64,000 nt of DNA from positions 124,001 through 188,000 of the forward strand of contig JAFLBS010000006.1 in the NCBI GenBank assembly GCA_017303755.1, written 5' to 3'. Positions 1 to 8,257 of this stretch are shown piece after piece. The translations under genes and the position numbers were made by a program. The stretch's first letter is position 1. Each line of letters starts with the position of its first letter. This DNA comes from Flavobacteriales bacterium. GTDB taxonomy: Bacteria; Bacteroidota; Bacteroidia; Flavobacteriales; Flavobacteriaceae. The notes under the pieces were generated by a model, which saw only the letters and a list, made by a program, of their open reading frames with translations, did no database searches and was not told the DNA's origin.

Positions 1-2838
1 ATTGGTGCCGCAAACTAAAGTGACACCCGAATCATCAAATGTGGCATTGATGTTATCATTATCGGCACATTGAGCATTCACCAACTGAATTTGAGTTCCA
101 GAAGGACTGATTAAGGTAAGAACCAAATCTTCTGTCCAAGTATGAGTAAGTTGCACCGAAACATTGATATCAGAAATGGAAACATTACTTCCAGATGGAA
201 TGGTTAAAGTTGAATTAACCGTTGGCGTTCCAGATGCTGAAATTGCTAGTGGTACATTCGTTGAAGAAAAATTGGTACATGTTTGTTGTCCTGTTGTAAA
301 TCGGAAAGGCAAACTGTACGTTCCCAAACAGGAAGTGTTTCTAGGTAAAACCCTCCAAAAATAATTGGTTAATTGTGATAAACCAGATACTAAATAACTG
401 TTTGTAGCTACAGTCGCACTTTGAATAATGGTCGAAAAGTCTTCACTTGTTGCAATTTGCACGTCGTATAAAGTCGCCGATGGATCATTTGCCCAGGTTA
501 ATGTTACACTTGTGGCTTGTGCAAATGCTAAATTAGTAGGTGAAGTTAGCGACATAGTGGCAAACGACGAATTCAATAAATTAAGGTAAAGGTTTACTGT
601 TCGTGTCGTTGCTCCTGAAGTTCCGGTCACCACCAATGTATAAAATCCTGGTGTTGCAGATGTAGTATTGCTAATTGCTAATGATACTATTCCACTTGTA
701 TTGGTTGATGAAGGTGAAAATGTAGCTACAGTACCAACCGGATTTCCTGTTACTGTAAATGTAGTTGTTCCAGAAAAACCCGTCAATGAAGTATAATTCA
801 TATCATAGGAAACAGAAGTACCCTGACATGCTTCTTTATTTTGTCCGTTTTCAATTCCTGAAAAAGCCAAGGCAAAACTAGAAGGTGGAGCAGTAATAGT
901 GAAATTAGCATTCGATACATCATAAAAAATATGATTGTTTCCGATGACCATTATTCGATTGGTAGTTCCAACCGTATTCGGAATCGTAACTACTTCTAAA
1001 CCGTCATTTGGAACATTACTGGCCAAAAGAGTAGGAAAAGTGAGTCCACCATCAGTAGAAAGAAAAATATCAATATTGGCACAATTGATTCCGTTGGCAG
1101 TGGTTCCTGCCACATCCCAAGTAACAGTTTGATTGGTTCCTGCTACATAAGATACAGCAGTATTTGGACTTGTAACCAAAAATGGTCCCACACTCGCAAC
1201 CGTGATTACGGTATCATCTCTTCCAGTTTGTCCGCCATTTGGTGTTCGGTTATCTCTTACTGTTAAAGCGAAATTCATAGTTCGCGCTACGTTGGGAACA
1301 ACTTCCCATGTTGGTGCTAAATTTCCTGCCACAACACTTGCCAATGGCGGCATATATCGATCAGGAGAAGAACTTGGCGGATTGGATCTAAAATTGGGTC
1401 CACCCGTTGAAGTGTTAACCGGAGGTTGGGTGGAAACTTCAGTATTGGTTTGTTCCCAACAATAGGTTAATGCGTCACTATTAGCATCAGTTGCATTTCC
1501 TTTTAAAATAAAAGCCGTTCCTCTCGGAATAGTGTAATTAGGTCCAGCATTTACAACAGGAGCAAAATTTCCGTTGGCAACAGTTACTGCGCATGTTCCG
1601 CCTGTTCCTAATATAAAATTGGTCATTTCAGTAATACTCACTCCGTGAAAATGATCATCAGAGTTGTTTTGAACATTTGGAGCACAGATTCCGGCATAAC
1701 CCATAATTGTACTGGCACTTCCAGGTTCAACAGCAGTTCCCGCATTACGATTGCAATTATTATTTTGAGTATGATTGGCGCCCCATTGGTGTCCCATTTC
1801 ATGAGCTACATAATCAATGTCGTAAGCATCACCTACTGGTGCAGCTGAACCTGTAATTCCTCTTGCTTTATTTCCTGTACAAGGAGAAAATAATTGCGCT
1901 AAACCGCCGCCGCCAGTACTTACCGTGTGCCCAATATCGTAATTTGCCGCACCAATTGTTGCATCAATAACGGTTTGACTTTGGTTGATTAATGTATTTG
2001 CATTGGTATTGTTGAATGAATCTGAAGTAATGAAAATGATTAAATCATTGTTGGCAATCAAATTCATTCGAAGAGACATATCAATTTCAAAAACTCCGTT
2101 TACACGAGTCATAGTTACTACCATAGCGGCTAAAACAGCAGCTTTCTTTTGAGCTAATGTTCCAGCGTTTAATCCAGCAGCATTTACATGATAAGCAGCG
2201 TATTCGATAGTACACGCCATAGCTAAACGATAGGTTCTGAAATTTCCATCATTTACCATTACCGAAGGATTGAGTGAATTCATATCTCCAACGCGTTGAA
2301 TTGTTTCGTCGCTTTCCACTTCACAAGTAAATGTTCTGGATGGCGAAATATCTTGTTTACGATAAATAATGTAATTCGATAAATCTTTAGTGTAGGTGTC
2401 AATGTAATGCGTTCCAGAATCGCTGTTAAACGACATTAAATGCAAACCAAAAAGAGTAACACTGAATCGAATGGTTTCGGCTGAATTCTTGATGTTTCTT
2501 CCTGAGTACGATTTGATATCAGGGAATTTTTCGGCCAATCCAGCTTCCATTACGGGAGCTTCATAAACACGATACTGAATTAGCTCACCTTTTGGGTTTG
2601 GGAAAGTTACAATGAGTGTTGATTCAATGTTTTGTGAATCCAACGGAGCATTAGCTAATTGAGTTTTTAATGCGTTTAGATTAAGTGAGAAAAGCTTAAA
2701 TTCTCTTGGATTTGAAGCGCGCTCCATTTTGATGGCAGAACTCAGTTTTTCTTCGGTTGTTGGTCTCCATATTTCGTTTTGCGCATACGAATTTGCAAAA
2801 AGCAAGACCAAGAATAGGAGTTGTAGTTTGTTTTTCAT
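1..2838 (-). CDS. Secreted reprolysin-family (M12B-like) metalloprotease, C-terminus cut by window edge
   Basis: Reading the minus strand from the ATG at 2838 gives an open frame of 946 codons running off the left edge. Residues 1-18 form a signal peptide (MKNKLQ... ending NSYAQ). The zinc site HEMGHQWGANH starts at residue 346 and fits the metzincin signature HExxHxxGxxH; the Met-turn is in TIMGYAG (Met379). Downstream come Ig/cadherin-like segments, a fibronectin-III-like stretch (PTNLAFAQATSVTLTW) and, at the very edge, a proprotein-convertase P-domain-like region (THTWTEDLVLTLISPSGT). This architecture is typical of large extracellular Bacteroidota proteases that end in a T9SS sorting domain; that end is not visible here. 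It probably digests extracellular protein. The upstream 273-bp gap holds divergent promoters for this gene and the Bax inhibitor gene. Confidence 0.9.
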   Translation of the reverse strand, partial: MKNKLQLLFLVLLFANSYAQNEIWRPTTEEKLSSAIKMERASNPREFKLFSLNLNALKTQLANAPLDSQNIESTLIVTFPNPKGELIQYRVYEAPVMEAGLAEKFPDIKSYSGRNIKNSAETIRFSVTLFGLHLMSFNSDSGTHYIDTYTKDLSNYIIYRKQDISPSRTFTCEVESDETIQRVGDMNSLNPSVMVNDGNFRTYRLAMACTIEYAAYHVNAAGLNAGTLAQKKAAVLAAMVVTMTRVNGVFEIDMSLRMNLIANNDLIIFITSDSFNNTNANTLINQSQTVIDATIGAANYDIGHTVSTGGGGLAQLFSPCTGNKARGITGSAAPVGDAYDIDYVAHEMGHQWGANHTQNNNCNRNAGTAVEPGSASTIMGYAGICAPNVQNNSDDHFHGVSITEMTNFILGTGGTCAVTVANGNFAPVVNAGPNYTIPRGTAFILKGNATDANSDALTYCWEQTNTEVSTQPPVNTSTGGPNFRSNPPSSSPDRYMPPLASVVAGNLAPTWEVVPNVARTMNFALTVRDNRTPNGGQTGRDDTVITVASVGPFLVTSPNTAVSYVAGTNQTVTWDVAGTTANGINCANIDIFLSTDGGLTFPTLLASNVPNDGLEVVTIPNTVGTTNRIMVIGNNHIFYDVSNANFTITAPPSSFALAFSGIENGQNKEACQGTSVSYDMNYTSLTGFSGTTTFTVTGNPVGTVATFSPSSTNTSGIVSLAISNTTSATPGFYTLVVTGTSGATTRTVNLYLNLLNSSFATMSLTSPTNLAFAQATSVTLTWANDPSATLYDVQIATSEDFSTIIQSATVATNSYLVSGLSQLTNYFWRVLPRNTSCLGTYSLPFRFTTGQQTCTNFSSTNVPLAISASGTPTVNSTLTIPSGSNVSISDINVSVQLTHTWTEDLVLTLISPSGTQIQLVNAQCADNDNINATFDDSGVTLVCGTN

Positions 2839-3111
2839 AAAAAGTAGGTTAATTGTACTATCAAAGATAAAAAAATAATCGATTTTTCCTAATTGTAAGT
2901 GTTAAAAAATTAGACTGATTTTGTTCTTAATGAAGTGATTAATACTGCAAAATAGGAGCTTTTGCAAAATTATGAAGTGTTGATAAATTCAAAAAAAACA
3001 TATTTATCTTACAAATTTAAATTTAAATCTTAAAGTGTATTTTTTGAATATTCTTGATGATTTTGTAAGAAAAAAATAATTAACTTTCACGAAAATTTAA
3101 AACTTCATTCT

Positions 3112-3804
3112 ATGGAAAATCAAAACGTCTTAGTTTCAAGTGCTTCAGATGTTCAAAAAGCAGCTTTTTACAGAAAAACGTATTCACATGTTGCATTAGC
3201 TCTTTTGGCTTTTATTGTAGTTGAAACCATTTTAATCAATGTAGTACCTTATGATGTAATTGCTTGGATGTTAAGCGGAAAATACGTCTGGCTTTTTATT
3301 TTAGGCCTTTTTTGGTTAGGATCAACCATGTCAAACAAATTAGTTTTTCATCCTTCGCAAAACCAACAGTATTTAGGTTTAGGATTGTATATTTTATTAG
3401 AGGCAATTATATTTTTACCAATGATTGTTATTGCACTATCATTTGTTGATGGGCCGAATATGTTGTATCAAGCTGCAATCATAACATTATTCATGTTTTC
3501 GGGATTAACCGCAGTAGTCTTTTTCACTAAAACGGACTTCTCTTTTTTAAGAACTATTGTTGTAGTTGGTGGATTTATAGCATTGGGAATTATTGTTGTT
3601 GGTGCTATTTTTGGATTTGACTTAGGATTGTGGTTTTCAGTAGGTATGGTGATTTTGGCATCGGCTAGTATTTTATATCAGACAAGCCAGATTAAAGATC
3701 AATTTCACACAGGTCAATATGTTGGAGCTGCATTACAGTTGTTTGCTTCTATTATGTTGTTATTCTGGTACATATTACGAATTTTAATGAGCAGAAGAGA
3801 TTAG
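3112..3804 (+). CDS. Bax inhibitor-1 / YccA family membrane protein
   Basis: This 230-residue protein is almost wholly hydrophobic, with about seven membrane segments starting near residue 25 and a short basic C-terminus (MSRRD). Composition, length and topology fit the BI-1/YccA (TMBIM) family, whose members are inner-membrane proteins linked to stress tolerance and, in some cases, to cation leak or to modulating FtsH proteolysis. The gene stands alone, with its own upstream AT-rich region and a terminator just after the stop. The call rests on overall pattern, not on a single diagnostic motif, so the biochemical role is uncertain. Confidence 0.85.
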   Translation: MENQNVLVSSASDVQKAAFYRKTYSHVALALLAFIVVETILINVVPYDVIAWMLSGKYVWLFILGLFWLGSTMSNKLVFHPSQNQQYLGLGLYILLEAIIFLPMIVIALSFVDGPNMLYQAAIITLFMFSGLTAVVFFTKTDFSFLRTIVVVGGFIALGIIVVGAIFGFDLGLWFSVGMVILASASILYQTSQIKDQFHTGQYVGAALQLFASIMLLFWYILRILMSRRD

Positions 3805-3824
3805 TTTTATCTTTTATAAATCTT

Positions 3825-3852
3825 AAAAAGAGTCCAATAAGGGCTCTTTTTT
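3825..3852 (+). terminator. Rho-independent terminator after the BI-1 gene
   Basis: AAAAAGAGTCC and GGGCTCTTTTT flank a 5-nt loop (AATAA) and run into a T-tract, 20 nt after the BI-1 stop codon. Confidence 0.8.
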
Positions 3853-3893
3853 TATGGTATAATTATTGGGGAATATTGAGAAACTATTTTGTG

Positions 3894-4517
3894 ATGAAAT
3901 TCTATTATCTACTGTTTGTCTTTATTATGTTGTCGTGCTCTAAATCAAGAGAAATAACCTCAACTACAGTTGTTGCACTTCAACCTTATAAGGGATTTCC
4001 AACTAATAAAATCGATACTTTAAGTAAGGCAATTAGCGAATTTTATTCTATTGACGTTGTAGTTCTTCCTGAACTTGATATGCCAAAATCAGCTTTTGTT
4101 AACATAAAATCTCCCCGTTATAGAGCGGATAGTATTATTCGAATTCAAAGTAGAAATCGTCCAGATTCACTTGATTTCATTGTGGGTTTGACGGATAAAG
4201 ATATTTCCATTACAAAAAAGGAAGTAGATGGTTCCATCAAAAAGCCCGAATGGAGATACAATGATTTTGGAGTAATGGGATTGGCGTATTGTCCAGGTAA
4301 AAGTGCGATTATTTCATCCTTTCGACTCAAAACCAATGATTCTAAGTTGCATTTTACTCGACTTAAAAAAGTTACTATCCACGAATTCGGGCATAATTTA
4401 GGATTGCCACATTGCCCAAATACTCATTGTGTAATGACCAGCGCCAATGAAAAAATTTCAACTATTGATACCGAAAAAATGGAGTTGTGTGAAAATTGTA
4501 AAAAGAAGTTACTTTGA
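3894..4517 (+). CDS. Archaemetzincin (M54) lipoprotein
   Basis: The start is the ATG at 3894 (MKFYYLLFVF), giving a signal peptide with lipobox IMLSC (Cys15) and a 207-residue predicted lipoprotein; the longer frame from TTG 3876 would spoil it. The diagnostic archaemetzincin pattern HExxHxxGx3Cx4CxMx17CxxC fits exactly: H163, E164, H167, G170, C174, C179, M181, C199, C202. The first part binds catalytic zinc, the four cysteines a structural zinc. Archaemetzincins are best known from archaea and vertebrates and their bacterial role is unsettled. Membrane anchoring suggests a periplasmic or surface peptidase. The C-terminal codons overlap the end of the convergent gene at 4509 by 9 nt. Confidence 0.93.
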   Translation: MKFYYLLFVFIMLSCSKSREITSTTVVALQPYKGFPTNKIDTLSKAISEFYSIDVVVLPELDMPKSAFVNIKSPRYRADSIIRIQSRNRPDSLDFIVGLTDKDISITKKEVDGSIKKPEWRYNDFGVMGLAYCPGKSAIISSFRLKTNDSKLHFTRLKKVTIHEFGHNLGLPHCPNTHCVMTSANEKISTIDTEKMELCENCKKKLL

Positions 4518-4733
4518 TTTCACTATTTTAAAAAGCACCAATGTGGTAAAAAATACTGGCACAAAACCTATTATATACCAACCCATATTTTTTGTTGCGA
4601 TTACTGACAAAGCCATTAACGAAAGAAATCCCAAAATCATATACACTCCTTTTCGAATATTCTTTTCATAATATCCATCAACAAGATAGAATAGTAGAGG
4701 CGAAATGGTAATCAATAACAAAATAAGACTCAT
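4509..4733 (-). CDS. Small membrane protein, function unknown
   Basis: A 74-residue protein with two or three hydrophobic segments (residues 2-18, 29-46 and 50-69) and a basic tail (FKIVKSK). I do not recognise a family. Its ATG shares the A of the upstream gene's TGA stop (TGATG), so it is translationally coupled to the pterin dehydratase, and it is the last gene of a three-gene minus-strand unit. The coupling supports its being real despite its size. Confidence 0.65.
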   Translation of the reverse strand: MSLILLLITISPLLFYLVDGYYEKNIRKGVYMILGFLSLMALSVIATKNMGWYIIGFVPVFFTTLVLFKIVKSK

Positions 4734-4975
4734 CAGTAATTATTGTAGTATGATGTTATAAATGCAGCAAGTTGATGATCCAATTCGGTGATTTCATTCT
4801 TATCATGAGTGAATAAAGCAAACTCAACTTTTGAACATTGAAATACTTTATAATCAGGGTGATGATCTATCGAATCGGCATAATTTGCCACTTTCAATAA
4901 AAATTCAGCTAATTGGGTTTGAGTGTCGAATTGGTAAAGTTGTACCAACTTTCCGTCGACAATTTTCCAGTCCAC
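4733..4975 (-). CDS. Pterin-4a-carbinolamine dehydratase-like protein
   Basis: The protein carries the family hallmark: DWKIVDGKL near the start, then DSIDHHPDYKVF and LFTHD. The paired histidines of DHHPDY and the later His match the active-site histidines of 4a-hydroxytetrahydrobiopterin dehydratase (PCD/DCoH), which recycles the pterin cofactor of aromatic amino acid hydroxylases. I place the start at GTG 4975, because the preceding 39-codon gene ends at 4978, only 2 nt upstream, and family alignment begins near the DWK. A longer frame from TTG 5038 is open but would overlap that small gene. With this start the protein is 80 residues, slightly short for the family. No aromatic amino acid hydroxylase is visible in the window. 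Confidence 0.8.
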   Translation of the reverse strand: MDWKIVDGKLVQLYQFDTQTQLAEFLLKVANYADSIDHHPDYKVFQCSKVEFALFTHDKNEITELDHQLAAFITSYYNNY

Positions 4976-4977
4976 GA

Positions 4978-5097
4978 TTATAGTATTTTTTTCACCAAAT
5001 AATACACTACAATAAATACGATAATCGTTCCGAAACAACCAAACTTTGTTTTTTTAGCAGCAAAAAAGGCAGCAATAAAGGCAATAATATTTTTCAT
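4978..5097 (-). CDS. Tiny single-pass membrane protein (39 aa)
   Basis: An ATG at 5097 opens a 39-codon frame beginning MKNIIAFIAAFFAAKKTK, with a second hydrophobic stretch (GTIIVFIVVYYLV) before a basic end (KKIL). Its TAA lies 2 nt upstream of the probable GTG start of the pterin dehydratase, suggesting translational coupling. I do not recognise a family, but the positive-charge pattern and membrane segment look like a real small membrane protein, not chance. Confidence 0.5.
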   Translation of the reverse strand: MKNIIAFIAAFFAAKKTKFGCFGTIIVFIVVYYLVKKIL

Positions 5098-5255
5098 AGC
5101 ATTGAAAATTGAATTAGTATTTCCCGTTTAGTGATGAGTTAATAATAGCTAATTTCGTTCTAATAAGGCCGATTTTTAGCATTTATTCGGTTATAAAAAT
5201 ACAATTTTAGTTGTAGAAAGCTCTACTTTTTTAAAGTTTTTGGTGTCCAGAAAAA

Positions 5256-6059
5256 TTATAATTCTAAATTTTTAGTTTTATTATAATTAAAATTTTCAGA
5301 GTTTTTAAGTATTATATTCTTCATCTCAAGCGCTTTTTCTTTGTTGTTTTGCTTCAAATAAATCAGCATTTTGTACCAGTAACCTCTAGAACTTTCTTGA
5401 AATGAAGTTAATTTTGAAAGTAGATCAAAAGCTTCAATAGCCTTATCATTTTCGTTTAATTGATCATAAGATGCACCAATATACATCAAAGAATAAGGAT
5501 ATAATTCGTAAGTAGAATCAATTTTGCTAAACGATTCGATAGCTTTTATATACTCACCTTTTTTAAATAAAAGTTCCCCATTCGTAAAGTCATTTTCGGG
5601 TTGACCTTTATCTATAAATGAAGGTAATTCTTCCCAATTTACATTATCAGTATAATAATTTTCTAAACTAGAATTTGAATTAAAAAACAAAAAAGTACCA
5701 AAGACTATAGCTATCGAAGCAGCAATATAATATTTGAAATAATTTTGTCTTGCTTTGGATTTTTGCTGAATGTGATTTTGACCAATTTCACGAATTTTGG
5801 TAGATAAATCTATAATATCTTTAGATTGTAATTGTTGTTTATAATGTAATACCTCTTTTTCATTAATTGTATTTAATGGTAATTCAACCGTTGGCAATCC
5901 ATTGATTTCAAATAATTGCTTTTGAATCATCACTTCAGTTTGCAACTCTTGATCTTCAATAATTAATTTTTCGAAAGCTAAATGATCCGTTTCAGACAAA
6001 AGTCCTTTCAGATATTGGTCTATTTGATCTAATTTTTCTATTGTTAAATTACTCCCCAT
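5256..6059 (-). CDS. Candidate transmembrane anti-sigma factor with periplasmic TPR domain
   Basis: Residues 1-100 are a soluble helical domain (LDQIDQYLKGLLSETDHLAFE..., ELQTEV) of the kind found at the cytoplasmic end of Bacteroidota anti-sigma factors. Residues 109-127 form one membrane span (YYIAASIAIVFGTFLFF). The remainder, about 140 residues, contains TPR-like repeats (NGELLFKKGEYIKAIESFSKI; GASYDQLNENDKAIEAFDLL) predicted to be periplasmic. The ATG lies inside the end of the ECF sigma gene (16-nt overlap), so the two are coupled. Inference: the cytoplasmic end holds the sigma factor and the TPR end senses or binds an envelope partner, perhaps the TPR-CHAT protein encoded nearby. No enzyme motif is present. 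Confidence 0.75.
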   Translation of the reverse strand: MGSNLTIEKLDQIDQYLKGLLSETDHLAFEKLIIEDQELQTEVMIQKQLFEINGLPTVELPLNTINEKEVLHYKQQLQSKDIIDLSTKIREIGQNHIQQKSKARQNYFKYYIAASIAIVFGTFLFFNSNSSLENYYTDNVNWEELPSFIDKGQPENDFTNGELLFKKGEYIKAIESFSKIDSTYELYPYSLMYIGASYDQLNENDKAIEAFDLLSKLTSFQESSRGYWYKMLIYLKQNNKEKALEMKNIILKNSENFNYNKTKNLEL

Positions 6060-6604
6060 TTCATTATTTTTTGAAATTCAACATCACCTTTAATAAGTTC
6101 TATTAATTTGCTTCTACATTTAAAAACTCTCTGTCTTATAGTATTGATTGTACCGTATGAAAATTCAATTAGTAGTTCTTCGTAGGTTGCTCCATTAAAA
6201 TAAACACTCAATATTTCTTTACAATTAGTTGACAATAAATCAAATTTTTTCATGTAAAATTCAAAAGACTTTTGCTCTACTATAAAAGAACTTAATTCAG
6301 TCTCTTTATCTACAAGTGTAATTAAATCGGCTTTTATTACCTTATTATCCAACTTTTTTTTCCAAATATTTTTACAAACAACAAATAAATAGGCTTCAAA
6401 TGATACAATAGTTGTTCTTTTTTCTTTTTGTGTAACAATGATGTACATCAATGCATCTTGAAATACATCTAATGAATCATCGCTTCTGCCATTTTTAGAA
6501 ACAATGTAGGAGACAACTTTTGGATATATTTTTGAATAAATTTCTTTGATTACAGAATCTTCACCATTTAATAGTGCGTTTATATATCTTTCTGTATTTT
6601 CCAT
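6044..6604 (-). CDS. ECF-type RNA polymerase sigma factor
   Basis: This 186-residue protein has the two-domain layout of extracytoplasmic-function sigma factors: a sigma-2 region around residues 20-85 (SLDVFQDALMYIIV, FEAYLFVVCKNIWKKKL) and a sigma-4 region near 120-170 (CKEILSVYFNGATYEELLIEFSYGTINTIRQRVFKCRSKL is its helix-turn-helix area). It would direct RNA polymerase to a small regulon when released from the overlapping anti-sigma. It is divergent from the subtilase gene across 251 bp. The region directly upstream of the sigma gene lacks the GGGTAAT motif found before the subtilase and T9SS genes, so I see no sign that it drives its own promoter. Confidence 0.88.
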   Translation of the reverse strand: MENTERYINALLNGEDSVIKEIYSKIYPKVVSYIVSKNGRSDDSLDVFQDALMYIIVTQKEKRTTIVSFEAYLFVVCKNIWKKKLDNKVIKADLITLVDKETELSSFIVEQKSFEFYMKKFDLLSTNCKEILSVYFNGATYEELLIEFSYGTINTIRQRVFKCRSKLIELIKGDVEFQKIMKWGVI

Positions 6605-6795
6605 TTGTTTGTGGTTTTTGTCAAAAATTGTATACTATTTAGATAAGATTTTTTGCTATTATTTAAAAAAAACCTTAAAATTAGTTAATTTATTTCATAT
6701 TGGTTAAAAAGGATAAAATTACAAAACTTATTTCACCACATTAATTATTTTTTATTTGGATTCAGTAAATCATTATTTTAAAGATTCTCATTCGT

Positions 6796-6826
6796 TTTTG
6801 GGTAATACATTTCCAAAAATGATACT
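6796..6826 (+). promoter_or_regulatory. Candidate ECF-sigma promoter upstream of the subtilase gene
   Basis: TTTTGGGTAATACATTT at 6796-6812 is followed by ACT at 6824, an offset of 28 nt from the motif start. The same motif, 15 of 17 bases identical and with ACT at the same offset, lies at 11061 upstream of the T9SS protein gene. The shared element and spacing fit a -35/-10 pair for the sigma factor encoded next door; this is inference. Confidence 0.55.
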
Positions 6827-6855
6827 GTAAATTATAAACCTAAAAATTAAAACTC

Positions 6856-8166
6856 ATGAAAAAATTGAAAAATCTAATTGCGCTAGTTGCAATTTCGTTA
6901 GTAGGATGCTCATGTTCAAACGATGAACAAGAGTTTGTGGCTAAACAAAAAGAAAACTCAGAATTAAATGCAAGAAGTTCGAGTAATCAAACTAGAAATT
7001 ATTCTAACAACAGTTTAGTAATTAAATTTATTGATGGTGTAAGTGAAGCCGATAAACAATTTTTACGTAATTTTTACGAAGTAACCACTTATAAGTTGTG
7101 TAGTCATTGTTCTGATAAATCTATTGAATTGTGGAAATTTGATGATACCATAAATATTGAACCCAGAAAGATTACAATTGACGATCCAACTGGTGGAGGA
7201 ATGAACTTTCCCTTACCTTATCCTTATTACAACTACATACAATCGGTTGATTATAATTTTGAAGTGAAATTTGCAACAAATGATGCTTATGCAAATGTAA
7301 ATTTGGCGACTAGTGCGCTGCTTGAGTACAATTCGTACATCAAAAGTTCGAATGATGGTGTTACTATCGCAGTATTTGATACAGGTTTAAACATCAATGG
7401 TTTTGGTGGCGAACCTCTTTTTCTTTCAGAATTTTTGTACAATGCATCTTCTGATGGTATTCCGGGTATTTTTTCTGGTTGGGATTTTGTGAATAATGAT
7501 CATAATTGTCTTGATGATAATCCCGGACTTCATGGTACGGCCGTGACATCAATTATAACAGAAATTCTTAACAATGATTTAAGTCCAGTTCCACATCAAA
7601 TAATGCCATTAAAAATTTGTGATGCAAACGGTGTAGCAAGCTATTTTAATCTTTTGTGTGCTTTAAATTATGCCTTAGACCGAAGAGTTCCCGTTATCCA
7701 AATGAGTTTAGGTTGGTATGATAATGATTCAGGTGATTTAGTCGATAATATATTTTTAGATTTGATGAGTGATCATCCGGATACAACTATAATTTGTTCT
7801 GCGGGAAATAATTGGTCCAATAATGATACTACAATTCATTGTCCTTCTGGATACGACATCAATAATATTATTGCAGTAGCTTCGTGTAATGCTTTGGCAA
7901 CTGACATCTCAAGTTGGTCCAATTATGGTGCCACGTCAGTTGACTTTTTTGCGGTTGGTGAAAATATAAATTTTTCAGGAATTTCGATAGAAGGAACTTC
8001 ATTTGCCGCACCAAAAGTTGCTGCAATGGTGGCTAAAATCAAACACTTAAATCCAAGTATTACTAACGATCAACTAATTGATGCATTACTTGATTTAGGT
8101 ATTTACTGCAGTCCTTCATTTTCAGATGGTAGACCTGTGTTGTACAATAAGATTTTAGTTCCTTAA
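6856..8166 (+). CDS. Subtilisin-family (S8) serine protease, lipoprotein
   Basis: The 436-residue protein begins with a lipoprotein signal ending LVGCSCS (Cys18), followed by a spacer and a propeptide-like region up to about residue 165. The S8 catalytic set is complete: Asp175 in AVFDTG, His226 in LHGTAV, oxyanion Asn318 in SAGNN, Ser382 in GTSFAAPK. A CSHC pair near 82-85 may form a disulfide. It is predicted to be membrane-anchored and to act in the periplasm or at the surface. The gene faces away from the ECF sigma pair and is followed by the TPR-CHAT gene. Inference: it is the protease arm of the cassette, either processing or being activated by neighbouring products. Confidence 0.93.
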   Translation: MKKLKNLIALVAISLVGCSCSNDEQEFVAKQKENSELNARSSSNQTRNYSNNSLVIKFIDGVSEADKQFLRNFYEVTTYKLCSHCSDKSIELWKFDDTINIEPRKITIDDPTGGGMNFPLPYPYYNYIQSVDYNFEVKFATNDAYANVNLATSALLEYNSYIKSSNDGVTIAVFDTGLNINGFGGEPLFLSEFLYNASSDGIPGIFSGWDFVNNDHNCLDDNPGLHGTAVTSIITEILNNDLSPVPHQIMPLKICDANGVASYFNLLCALNYALDRRVPVIQMSLGWYDNDSGDLVDNIFLDLMSDHPDTTIICSAGNNWSNNDTTIHCPSGYDINNIIAVASCNALATDISSWSNYGATSVDFFAVGENINFSGISIEGTSFAAPKVAAMVAKIKHLNPSITNDQLIDALLDLGIYCSPSFSDGRPVLYNKILVP

Positions 8167-8184
8167 AAAAAATTAATATATTAG

Positions 8185-8233
8185 GCAAAACATTCATGAG
8201 TATTAATTCAATACCGTGGTGTTTTGCTTTTTT
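8185..8233 (+). terminator. Possible attenuator between subtilase and TPR-CHAT genes
   Basis: GCAAAACA (8185-8192) pairs with TGTTTTGC (8220-8227) and is followed by a T-run. The loop is long (27 nt), so it may be a leaky terminator that reduces but does not block expression of the downstream gene. Confidence 0.5.
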
Positions 8234-8257
8234 ATTATATTAAATTTCGGAACCATA

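Noticed and set aside
935-1465. Plus-strand open frames at the left end
   Set aside because: They are opposite the continuous minus-strand metalloprotease frame, which has clear signal and zinc-site motifs.
5190-5240. Terminator for the sigma/anti-sigma pair
   Set aside because: GTAGA and TCTAC form a short hairpin, but the T-tract is on the wrong side for the minus-strand genes, and there is no plus-strand gene to end.
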